The notes under the pieces are model-generated. The model worked only from the letters and a program-made list of their open reading frames with translations, did no database searches and was not told the DNA's origin. 64,000 nt of DNA from DASQMT01 sp963835735 (GTDB lineage: Bacteria > Actinomycetota > Thermoleophilia > Solirubrobacterales > Solirubrobacteraceae): positions 558,001-622,000 of the forward strand of contig CAWIGP010000002.1 of NCBI GenBank assembly GCA_963835735.1. Reading direction: 5' to 3'. Within the stretch, counting starts at the first letter, position 1; each line of letters begins with the position of its first letter. A program made the position numbers and the translations under genes. Positions 46,430 to 54,411 of this stretch are shown piece after piece.

Positions 46430-48909
46430 CGCCCGCCTCGGACGTCGAGCGCCAGCAGGCCGCGCTCCGGGAAGCTCGGGTCGTTGTCGAGTCGCGCGAT
46501 CTCGAGCCGGCCGACCGTCAGCACACCTTCGTCCAAGGCGACCCGGCTGGGCTCGCCCTGGCGCTGGAAGCGGACCGCGTGCACGTCGCGCACCCCAGGG
46601 ACCGCCGCCGCGGCGGCGATGATCGGGCTCAGGAACACCGGCTGGCCGAACGTCAGCCGGTCGGGGTCGAAGTGGCCGCGGGGCCCGAGCGCCCCCGTCA
46701 GGGCGGCTGCGACGTCGGAGCGGAAGTAGCCCGGCAGCACGCACACGTCGAGGCCGAGCTCCAGCGAGACGAACAGCGGCCCGTCGATCTCCAGGTCGTG
46801 GCCCGCCATCCGGTAGCGCTCGAGGTGCTCGCGCAGCGCGGCCTCGAAGGCCGCGTCGACGGGGCGGGCGCCCAGCCGGTCGACGGTGAGGTAGATCGTG
46901 CGCCACGAGCCCGTCCAGCGGACCGTCGCCTGGGCGCGCTGCACCTCCGGGTGCAGCTGCGCCTTCGCCGCGTAGTCCTCGGGCGTGACGGCGCGCTCGA
47001 GCGCCTTGAACGCCTCGGGCGCGTCGAGGCGCACGCGCTCGATGCTCTCGGGATCGGTCCCGCCCGTGGCCGGGAGCGGGTTGCTGACCGCGGTGACCGC
47101 GCCGGCGAGGCCGGGATCGTCGAGCACGAGATGCCGGATCGCCTCCGCGCCGACGTTGCCGCGCGCCCCGCCGCCGACGCGATAGGAGGCGAACAGCTCG
47201 ACCTCCTGGGCGGGACGCGCGCCGTGCTCGCCGTCCCCGAAGCGCAGGCGCGTGCGGCCGCCGTCGTCGGGCTCGGCCACGAACTCCAGCGCGAACGCGT
47301 CGCTGGAGAGCAGGTCCCGCTGCGGCAGCCAGCGCCGGCCCAGCTCGTCGCGCACCGACGCGACCGGCAACGCGCGCGCGAGCTCGGACCGCAGCGCCTC
47401 CGCCGCGCTCACCGACGGATCGAAGAACAGCCGCTCCCGGCGGCCGTCCACGATCGCCGTGCGCGCGACGCGGGCCGCATGGGTCAGGGGCCCGAAGGCC
47501 AGCTCGGGGGCGAAGCGCGCAGGCACCGTCGTGGCGCTCGCGCCGCCGCAGCGCTCGCACTCGCGCCCCGGCGCGGGCCGCGGCGGCGGCGGCGCGCCCA
47601 GCGGGTCCTCGCCCGCGATCGTGCGCCCGTGGTCGCAGAGCACGACGTTGCCGCGCGCGACGCTCACGCCGTCGACGTAGCGGCCGCCGTGCTCCGCATC
47701 GGTCCGCGCGGACAGGCAGAACGGGTACGGCAGCACGTCCGCGGCGCCCCAGGCGACCTCCGTGACCGGCTCGGCGAACGAGCTCGTCGCTCGCCGAGCG
47801 CCGGCGGCTCGGACGAGCCGGACGACGTGGCGGCGGGTCGGGTCCGCGTCCGCCGGCGCGCCGGTCCGCGGCCCGACGACCTCCTCGAGCACGAGCAGGT
47901 CGCCCCGCCGCAGATGCGGGTGGTGGCCCGCCAGCGTCGCCCGCGTGGCGCCCGCCGGCAGGCAGCACTCACGCTCGCCCCAGCCGTACAGGGCGATCTC
48001 GTCGTGCTCGGCGCGGATCTCGAGCTCGTGCATCGTCTCGAAGACCTCCGGGGCCTCGGGCAGCGCCTCGGCGAACGCGACCGGGTCGAGCACCACCGGG
48101 CGACCGTCGAGCTCGGTGAGCAGCGGCGTGCCCGCCGGCACGGTCACCGCCCCGCCCTCGGCGGCGCCGACGCGGACGAAGACGCGCGCGTTGCAGCCGT
48201 CGTGCATCGGGTAGTCGAGCAGCGTCGCGTGGCGGCGGATCGAGACGCGCCGGCGCGCGGTCCCGAGGTAGGCCTCGGTGGCGACCGCGTCCTGCTCGTA
48301 GCTGAGGTGGTCGGCGGCGTAGGCGACCAGCTCGACGAGCGCGACCTCCAGGTCGGCCGGGTTGCGCTCCGTCCACTCGGGCGCGACGAGCGCCATCCGG
48401 TCGAGCATCAGCCGCCGGAAGCTGTCGTAGTCCTTGGCGAGGTAGTCGATCGCCGGGTCCTCGCGCGGCTCGGGCGGGCATGAGCACACGCGGCGGCAGT
48501 CGAAGATCGCTCGGGCACTCGACCTTGAACGAGAAGTCGACCGCCGACAGCAGCGGGTCGAGCCCGGCGCAGCGGCGCGCCGTCCGGCTCGACGAGCCGC
48601 AGCGGTAGGTGGAGTAGTCGCCCGGCACCGCGACGCGGACGACGAGCACGCCCGTCGTCGGAGGCCCGCCTCGTCGACCGGCACCGAGCGGATGCGGTCG
48701 CCGCCGTCGATGCGCACGTTCTGCGACCCGATCGCGAGCGCCGACGGGTCGCGCAGGAAGTGCACCCGGAGGATCCGCTGGCGATCGGCCTCCGGGGCGC
48801 CGGCATCGAGCACCTCCAGGAAGTCGATGCCGTTGAGCGCGGTGGCGGTCGTGCGCACCTCCGCGCGCCGGCGGTCCTCGCAGCAGACGTAGGGCAGCCC
48901 GCCGGTCAC
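46426..48909 (-). CDS. Putative eCIS baseplate assembly protein (gp6/J-like wedge; frame breaks near N-terminus)
   Basis: About 827 residues. The N-terminal segment LPYVCCEDRRRAEVRTTATALNGIDFLEV is typical of eCIS baseplate J-like proteins. Then CSCPPEPREDPAIDYLAKDYDSFRRLMLDRM, ELVAYAADHLSYEQDAVATEAYLGTAR-type core, and C-terminal RLRFGDGEHGARP, LPATGGTDPESIERVRLDAPEAF and VTPEDYAAKAQLHPEVQRA, matching Afp11/gp6. Between 48500 and 48680 the frame is disturbed at two or three points; the family sequence is recognisable across them. GTG start at 48909 in a GTGA overlap. Confidence 0.83.
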   Translation of the reverse strand: MTGGLPYVCCEDRRRAEVRTTATALNGIDFLEVLDAGAPEADRQRILRVHFLRDPSALAIGSQNVRIDGGDRIRSVPVDEAGLRRRACSSSASRCRATTPPTAAARRAGRRAAAPGSTRCCRRSTSRSRSSARAIFDCRRVCSCPPEPREDPAIDYLAKDYDSFRRLMLDRMALVAPEWTERNPADLEVALVELVAYAADHLSYEQDAVATEAYLGTARRRVSIRRHATLLDYPMHDGCNARVFVRVGAAEGGAVTVPAGTPLLTELDGRPVVLDPVAFAEALPEAPEVFETMHELEIRAEHDEIALYGWGERECCLPAGATRATLAGHHPHLRRGDLLVLEEVVGPRTGAPADADPTRRHVVRLVRAAGARRATSSFAEPVTEVAWGAADVLPYPFCLSARTDAEHGGRYVDGVSVARGNVVLCDHGRTIAGEDPLGAPPPPRPAPGRECERCGGASATTVPARFAPELAFGPLTHAARVARTAIVDGRRERLFFDPSVSAAEALRSELARALPVASVRDELGRRWLPQRDLLSSDAFALEFVAEPDDGGRTRLRFGDGEHGARPAQEVELFASYRVGGGARGNVGAEAIRHLVLDDPGLAGAVTAVSNPLPATGGTDPESIERVRLDAPEAFKALERAVTPEDYAAKAQLHPEVQRAQATVRWTGSWRTIYLTVDRLGARPVDAAFEAALREHLERYRMAGHDLEIDGPLFVSLELGLDVCVLPGYFRSDVAAALTGALGPRGHFDPDRLTFGQPVFLSPIIAAAAAVPGVRDVHAVRFQRQGEPSRVALDEGVLTVGRLEIARLDNDPSFPERGLLALDVRGGR

Positions 48910-49277
48910 GCCGGCCCCCGCGTGAGCGTGGCGACGCGCCGCTCCTGCGTGCGGCGCACGACGTAGCGGACGGTGACTCGAGCGTCGCGCCTCGCGCGCG
49001 GCCACGTCGACGCCCTCGACGGCGATCACGGTCGCCGAGCCACAGCTGCAGCGCGCCCTGCACCGACTGCTCGGTCGCCGCGGCGAGCGCCTCGCCGTTG
49101 GGCTCGAAGACGAGGTCGAGCAGGCCGCTGCCGAACGTCGGGCCGGTTGACCCGCTCGCCCGGCGCCGTGAACAGCACCTGCTCGATCAGGTCGCGGACG
49201 TGCGCGTCCTCGCCGGCCTCGGCAGTGTGCCCGCGCGCGTCGATCCGGTACGGGAAGTCGACGTTCAGGCCGGTCAG
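48906..49277 (-). CDS. gp25-like baseplate wedge protein (frame breaks)
   Basis: About 122 residues matching the GPW/gp25 lysozyme-like wedge subunit (Afp9): LNVDFPYRIDARGHTAEAGEDAHVRDLIEQVLFTAPGERVNRP contains the RxxR.P signature of the family, then LLDLVFEPNGEALAAATEQSVQGALQLWLGD and IAVEGVDVAAREARLEST across frame breaks near 49142, 49045 and 48978. The only start that fits is CTG at 49277, in a CTGA overlap with the PAAR gene; a miscalled ATG or GTG is equally possible. Confidence 0.75.
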
Positions 49278-49596
49278 CTCCCCTGCACCCGCGTCTGGGT
49301 GACGACGACGCTGAGCGGCGTCCCGGTCGGCGCGCAGACCGCCTGGCTGTCCTGCAGCAGCACCGGCTGCCCGCCGGCCCGGACGCGCAGCGCGGCGACC
49401 ACCCACTGGGCGGTCACGCACGGGCCGTTGCCCGCCGGCGGCACGAACGGGCAGCCCGCCACCGCGTACGGCGCGGCCTGGGTGGCGACCGGCTGTCCCG
49501 AGACCATGCACGCGCGGGCTCGGCGCGGTCGGCTGCGCCTGGCCGCCGTGGGCGCAGAGGACGCGTCGCGCCGGCGTGCAGCAGGAAGCCCGGCAT
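49274..49596 (-). CDS. PAAR-like spike tip protein (frame break near start)
   Basis: About 105 residues of the PAAR-like tip that caps the spike (Afp10 position). MPGFLLHAGAT, then across a small frame break CAHGGQAQPTAPSPRVMVSGQPV, AVAGCPFVPPAGNGPCVTAQW, GGQPVLLQDSQAVC and TPLSVVVTQTRV. The regularly spaced Cys/His residues (LLHAG, CAHGG, GCPF, PC) probably bind a metal ion at the apex. Start shared with the upstream stop as TGATG. Confidence 0.8.
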
Positions 49597-50103
49597 CAGA
49601 TCACGTCCAGCGCGCCGTCGTTGATCGACACCTGCGGCCCGGTGAGCTTGATCGACGCGCCCGTCCCGTTCGTGATCTCGATGCCGGTCGCGGTGAGCGC
49701 GACCTTCGCCCCCTGCGCGGTCTCCAGCGTGATGCCGCCGGTGCCGGGCGTGTCGTCGAGCAGGATCGAGTGGCCGCCCTCGGTACGCAGCATCACCTTC
49801 TTGAACGGCGGCGGCGGCACGAGCAGGGTCGGCGGCATCTCGGTCGCCGAGCCCCACCAGCAGCCCGACCAGATCGGGTAGTCGGGGTCGCCGTGCTCGA
49901 ACTCGATCCAGACGCCGGCGCCGACCGCCGGCACCGCGAAGAAGCCCGCGCTCGTCGCCGCCGAACGGCGCGCACGGCATCGCCCAGCCGCTCTCGGCGT
50001 CGCCGATCACGTCGGGCACGCGGGCGCGCAGGCGCCCGATCATCAGCGGGTCGTTGTTGTCGGTGACGACCCCGCGGAACTTGCCGAAGAACGAGCCGCT
50101 CAC
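49596..50103 (-). CDS. eCIS spike protein (phage baseplate assembly V/VgrG-like; frame break)
   Basis: About 168 residues, the central spike base (gp5/gpV type). The N-terminal OB fold reads FFGKFRGVVTDNNDPLMIGRLRARVPDVIGDAESGWAMPCAPFGG-type, followed across a frame break near 49945 by VPAVGAGVWIEFEHGDPDYPIWSGCWWG. The C-terminus TEGGHSILLDDTPGTGGITLETAQGAKVALTATGIEI is the repeat-bearing triple beta-helix. It trimerises and carries the PAAR tip encoded by the next gene. GTG start in a GTGA overlap. Confidence 0.85.
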
Positions 50104-51223
50104 GGCACCACCGCCGGCGTCAGCGCCCCGGTGCCCTCGCGGCTGAGCTCGAACTGCTGGGTGTACTTGCCGCGCTCGATCGCGTGCGTGACGCTTGCGG
50201 ACGTAGTAGAAGCCGTCGTAGGAGAGCCCCGCGCCGCGCACGCCCACGAGCCGGCGGGCCTTCAGCGCGTGCCCGTAGCGGGCGGTGTCGACGGTCGCCG
50301 CTCGCGGTCACCGCGTCCGGCGCTCGGTGGACTGCGCGAGCCCGGCCAGGGCGGCCGAGGCCGGGTTCTGGCCTGCGCGGTGTCGCGCGTGAGGACCGTG
50401 CGCCGGGCGCTGGTCGGCGAGAGCGCGAGCGGCGGCACCTTCAGCGGCGGCAGCGACGGGAGCGGGAGGCTCAGCTTGAGCAGCGGCTCGACGAAGCTGC
50501 CCTTGACGCCGACGGGCGCGAGCGCCGTCCTGGCTGAAGCTGAGCGCCGTGGACGTTGGTCGACGGGCCCATGTCGACGGTGAGCGCCGGCTGCGGCAGG
50601 CCGAGCCGGTTCTCGGGGCCCAGGTACGCGGTCGAGGCGCCGAACGTCAGCGGCTCGAGGTAGAAGACGAAGCCGTTGCGCTCCGCGATCCGCAGCAGGA
50701 ACTTCAGGTCGGTCTCCTGCTGGCGCGGGATGCGCTCGAGCTCGATCGGGATGTCCGTCGTCGGCGCCGGCGCCGGGACCACGCCGTAGCTCGCGTAGCG
50801 CGCCATCACCTGGGTCGCGATCACGACGTCGGGCTGGTTCGGGTACTCCTCGTTGCGCTCCTCGAGGTCGAACAGCTGGCTCAGGTCGCGCCCGGTCACG
50901 GTCAGCGTCGAGGTCCCCGGCTCGTCGCCGGGCGAGAGCTCCTGCCGCGTCACGACGCCGTCGATCAGCGGCTCCGGCACGACCCCGAACAGCACGGCGA
51001 CGACGACGCGCTTGAACGGCCCGAACGTCCCGCCGGCGACGAGGCTCGAGTCGACCACCGCGTCCCTGCCGACCGCGAAGCGCAGCTGGAAGCCGTCGCC
51101 GGTGGCGTCGTCGCTCGTCACCTGTACGGAGCGCAGCGCGTTGGCCACCTTCGCGGAGACCGGCAGCGGGATCGTGTCCCCCGCCAGCAGCAGCATCCGG
51201 ACGCCGAGCAGACCCGTGAGCAT
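50100..51223 (-). CDS. eCIS baseplate hub protein (gpD/gp27-like; frame breaks in C-terminal half)
   Basis: About 372 residues of the phage late-control gene D/hub family, which forms the trimeric adaptor between tube and spike. Clear segments: VTSDDATGDGFQLRFAVGRD, VVTRQELSPGDEPGTSTLTVTGRDLSQLFDL, ERIPRQQETDLKFLLRIAERNGFVFYLEP. After about 50540 the frame changes several times but continues GVKGSFVEPLLKLSLPLPSLPP, SPTSARRTVLTRDTAQ, GAGLSYDGFYYV and GKYTQQFELSREGTGALTP. The ATG overlaps the LysM gene stop (TGATG). Confidence 0.83.
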
Positions 51224-51525
51224 CACAGGCCCCCGGCCAGCGGCAGGTCGATCCGCCGGCCCGGCTCCTCGAGCTCCGCGGGCCGCAGCGCGCCGTTGGC
51301 GTCGCAGATCCGCCAGAACTGCGTCGGGTCGCCGAACGTGCGCGTGGCGAGGTGGTCGAGGCGCTCCCGCTGGGCGACGGCGTGGCTGACCGCGGCCGCG
51401 GCGGAGTCGGGCGCCGGGACGAAGCGGCGGCGCACGTAGGTGACCGTGCGCGGCTCGCCGGCGGCGCCGGTCACGGCCAGCTCCGCGGTCTCGAGGCCGG
51501 CGTAGCGGCTGGTGGGCTCGAACAT
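51223..51525 (-). CDS. LysM-like eCIS baseplate protein
   Basis: A 100-residue protein with the pattern found between tube adaptor and hub in contractile systems: SRYAGLETAELAVTG, VTYVRRRFVPAPD, then a LysM-like RERLDHLATRTFGDPTQFWRICDANGALRP and a hydrophobic end. In phages and eCIS this gene (gp53/X-like) stabilises the tube-baseplate joint rather than binding peptidoglycan. It starts 4 bases after the upstream stop. Confidence 0.82.
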   Translation of the reverse strand: MFEPTSRYAGLETAELAVTGAAGEPRTVTYVRRRFVPAPDSAAAAVSHAVAQRERLDHLATRTFGDPTQFWRICDANGALRPAELEEPGRRIDLPLAGGL

Positions 51526-51528
51526 CGC

Positions 51529-52180
51529 TCAGCCTCCCCCCAGCGACGCCCCGGTCGCGGCGAGCGTGCCGGCGCCCGCGATCGTGGCCATCGCCTCCTT
51601 GACGAGGTGGTTCGCCAGCGACAGCGCGCCGCCGACGCTGAGCACGCCGAGGTCCTGATAGGTCAGTACGGCCAGCGAGAGCTTGGCCTTCGCGAGGATC
51701 GGGTTCAGCCCCGGATCGAAGGCCTCCTCGGTGATGGTCAGGGTTTCCGAGCCGCACGGGCAGCACTCGCTTCGGCCCCCAGACGAACAGCGTCAGCGGC
51801 GCCTGCGGCGGGATGACCTCGATCACGCCGAGCGCGGCGAGCACCTCGTTGGCGATCACGAGCGCGGCCTTCGGGTACACGAGCATCTCGAGCGCGGCGA
51901 GCGACGGCGCGACCCCGGTCGCGGCGGCGAGCGGGTCCGCGGTCTCGAGCGCGTCGGTCGCGTCGAGCTCGATGTCGAGCGAGATGGTCTCCGCGGGCGG
52001 CCCCGCGAGCCGAAGCGCGTCGCCCTGGTCGCTCCCCTCCCCGGCCGTCCGCGGCCGGATCGTCCGCTCGAGCGTCTCGGGGTTGTACTGGAACACGACG
52101 ATGCTCGCCAGCGGGTTGAACGGGTCGACGCCGACGATGGCGCCCTTCATCACGCGCGGCGAGCCGGTGAACCCGGTCAT
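51529..52180 (-). CDS. CIS tube-adaptor protein (Afp7-like; frame break)
   Basis: About 216 residues of the contractile-injection-system tube-protein N-domain family that connects inner tube and hub. MKGAIVGVDPFNPLASIVVFQYNPETLERTIRPR is diagnostic; then ETISLDIELDATDALE and LVIANEVLAALGVIEVIPPQAPLTLFVWG. A frame break near 51760 joins to ETLTITEEAFDPGLNPILAKAKLSLAVLTYQDL and a Gly-rich end. ATGA overlap with the upstream DUF4157 gene. Confidence 0.83.
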
Positions 52181-53241
52181 GGCCCCACCGCCCCTGCCCC
52201 ACCGCTCTCGAAGGCCGGCGTCCCGCTGTCTCTGGGCGGTGCCTCCTCGAGGAGCGGCGTCCCGCTGTCGGTGAGCGGTGCCTCCTCGGTCTCTGCCGCC
52301 ATCTCGGCGGTGACGCCGGGCGCGAGCGCCTCCGCCTCCGCCGCTTTGATGCAGCCGAGGAAGGCGAGCAGCTTGACGAAGCCCCGCGGGAGGACCAGGA
52401 CGCCCTGCGCCGACAGCCACAGCAGCACGGCGCCGATGACGGTGCCCTCCCTGACGAGGAGCGTGGGGAACCACCGCTTGAGCGCGGGCTCGAGCCACTT
52501 GAGCGAGGCCATGCCGGCGACGCAGCCGACCAACGCCGACGCGATCACGGAACAGAAGTCGAGGCGGAAGCTGCTCCACCAGCCGCGCCCGAAGGGAATC
52601 TGCCAGCGCTCCCAGCTGTGGATCCCCAGCTGTATGGCGATGTCCAACAGCATGCTGCCGACCGCCGAGACGGCACAGCGAATCGCGTAGGCCAAGGCGG
52701 CCGCGCCGGCGACCGGTGCTGCCGCCACCGGCGCGGCACGCTGGACCGTTCCCGGCCGCGCGCGCGCCTGCACCGCGACAGGGCCGCCCGCGACCGCAGC
52801 GAGCGAGGCGGACTCGGCCTCGGCCTCGAGCGCGGACTCGGGGGCGGCCGCGCCGCCGCCGCCGCGGCGCTGCTGGACGACGTGCGCGAGCTCGTGCGCG
52901 AGCAGCGCGTCGCTGCGCGGCGACGCGGGGTCGTGCTCGCCTTCGCCGAGCACGATCCGATTGCCGACCGTGAAGGCGCGCGCGCTGAGCGCTCGCGCGG
53001 CGGACGGGCTCGCGTGCAGCCGCACCGCGCCGAAGTCGTGCCCGAAGCGGGACTCCATCCGGCTGCGCACCGGCGCCGCGAGCGGCCGGCCCGGAGCGTT
53101 GTCGCCGCGTTCAGCTGCCAGCCGGCGCGCGCGGCAGGCGGAGCACTCGCCGGTCTGCGGGCTCACGACGCCGCCGCACGCGCAGCGATGCGGGGCGTGG
53201 CGAACGGCTGCGGCGGGTGCTGTCTCGCGGGCGCGGATCAT
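52177..53241 (-). CDS. DUF4157 (eCIS core-domain) effector with hydrophobic helical C-terminus
   Basis: About 354 residues. Zinc-finger-like start (CACGG, CSACRAR), then the DUF4157 domain (about 45-130) with RMESRFGHDFGAVRLHASPSAA and a HELAHVVQQ zinc-protease-like helix. Such domains mark proteins loaded into eCIS. The rest holds four or more hydrophobic helices (AALAYAIRCAVSAVGSMLLDIAIQ, VIASALVGCVAGMASL, VIGAVLLWLSAQGVLVLP), which suggests a membrane-active or pore-forming payload (inference). A short duplication (DSGTPLLEEAP / DSGTPAFE) ends the protein. The ATG at 53241 gives the usual 4-base overlap; an upstream GTG (53247) is possible. Confidence 0.82.
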   Translation of the reverse strand: MIRARETAPAAAVRHAPHRCACGGVVSPQTGECSACRARRLAAERGDNAPGRPLAAPVRSRMESRFGHDFGAVRLHASPSAARALSARAFTVGNRIVLGEGEHDPASPRSDALLAHELAHVVQQRRGGGGAAAPESALEAEAESASLAAVAGGPVAVQARARPGTVQRAAPVAAAPVAGAAALAYAIRCAVSAVGSMLLDIAIQLGIHSWERWQIPFGRGWWSSFRLDFCSVIASALVGCVAGMASLKWLEPALKRWFPTLLVREGTVIGAVLLWLSAQGVLVLPRGFVKLLAFLGCIKAAEAEALAPGVTAEMAAETEEAPLTDSGTPLLEEAPPRDSGTPAFESGGAGAVGP

Positions 53242-54157
53242 CTGCACGCTGGCCCCGGGGGGCAGTCAGGGCCGGGCGCGCGCGCCGGAGCCGGGGTGTC
53301 GCCCCAGCCCGGGCACCTCCCGATGGCGGGCTGCCGCTCCATGCCCGCGCAGCAGGCGCGTGCGAGCGTGCCGGCGAACGTGTTGCTGTTCGGGCCGAGC
53401 GCCTTGTAGAGGTTCGGGCTGCTGTAGGCGGCATACTCCCGTTCCAAGCATGCGGCGACGTCGGTGACACCCTCCCTCGGGCGGCACTCGACGCACGTCG
53501 GGGTCTCCTCGCAGGGGTCGGGCGAGTTGTCCCACTTCCGCGCCGTGGTCCCGACAAAGACGCCGTCATCCGGGCCCTGAGGGCAGAACGGGTGGATGAC
53601 CGCGTACTGTTTGCCGGGCGCCACGATGTAAGCGTGGTTCGCCCCGATCGCCGGTGTGTCGAGCAGCGGACGGGCGCAGACCTGGCACCCTGTCCGCGGC
53701 CGGCGGCGGCCGGCGGCTCCTGCCGCTGCACGGCCACGGGAGCCGATCCGGCGGCCAGCGTCCTCCCATCGCCGCCGCGACCGATCGCGGCCGCCGCGCG
53801 CTCGTGCGCCTCGCCGGACGGGCGCACGGCGATCGCCGCGCCCGGTCGGCGGACGCTCCCGCGCTGCTGCACGACGTGCGCCAGCTCGTGCACGAGCAGT
53901 CCCGCGCCGCGCTGAGATCCGGGGGCGTAGCGATCCGCTCCGAAGATCACGTGACGGCCGACCGTGTAGGCGTCGGCGCCGACCGCGCGCGCGGAGGCTG
54001 CGGCCTGCGCGTCGGCGTGGACCCTGACGTCCCCGAAGTCGTGGCCCAGCCGCTGCGCGGCCAGCCGGCGGGCCGGCCGGTCGAGCGGCCGTCCCGGCGC
54101 CGCGAGGACGCGGTTGACGATCGCCGGCGCCGGCGTGGACGCTTCGCGGGCCCTCAT
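53238..54157 (-). CDS. DUF4157 (eCIS core-domain) effector with Cys-rich C-terminal domain (frame break)
   Basis: About 305 residues. DUF4157 domain (about 25-115) with RRLAAQRLGHDFGDVRVHADAQAA and HELAHVVQQRG; unlike the other two it has no N-terminal CxC finger. Near 53695 the frame breaks by one base; the continuing frame reads CQVCARPLLDTPAIGANHAYIV, FCPQGPDDGVFVGTTARKWD, CEETPTCVECRPREG and GPNSNTFAGTLARACC. The GANHAYIV and NSNTFAG segments recall permuted papain-like (LRAT/NlpC-type) or related toxin folds, but a catalytic Cys cannot be assigned safely. Probable secreted payload of the injection system. Confidence 0.75.
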
Positions 54158-54411
54158 CGCGCCAGCCCCTTCGCGATCGCGGCCCCGACGCGCCGACCGT
54201 AGTCGCCGGCTCCCGAGGTGGCGGCGAGGCGGGGGCCCGCCTGGGGCTCGACCCGGCCCGTCGCGGCGACGCGGCCGGAGATGCCGCGCCGTGCCGTGCG
54301 CGCCGACAGCTCGTCGCGCAGCGCCGCGGCGACGGCGTCGGGGTCCCACCCCGGCGGGAGGCCGCCGAGCACCAGCGCGTCGATCTCGACCTCGAGGCGG
54401 CGCGGCCTCAT
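54154..54411 (-). CDS. Small conserved eCIS protein (85 aa)
   Basis: An 85-residue protein between the ATPase and the DUF4157 genes, with 4-base overlaps on both sides. The core RRLEVEIDALVLGGLPPGWDPDAVAAALRDEL resembles small proteins in this position in other eCIS clusters; the tail is Ala/Gly/Arg-rich. It may help load or fold the adjacent effectors, an inference from position only. Confidence 0.75.
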   Translation of the reverse strand: MRPRRLEVEIDALVLGGLPPGWDPDAVAAALRDELSARTARRGISGRVAATGRVEPQAGPRLAATSGAGDYGRRVGAAIAKGLAR

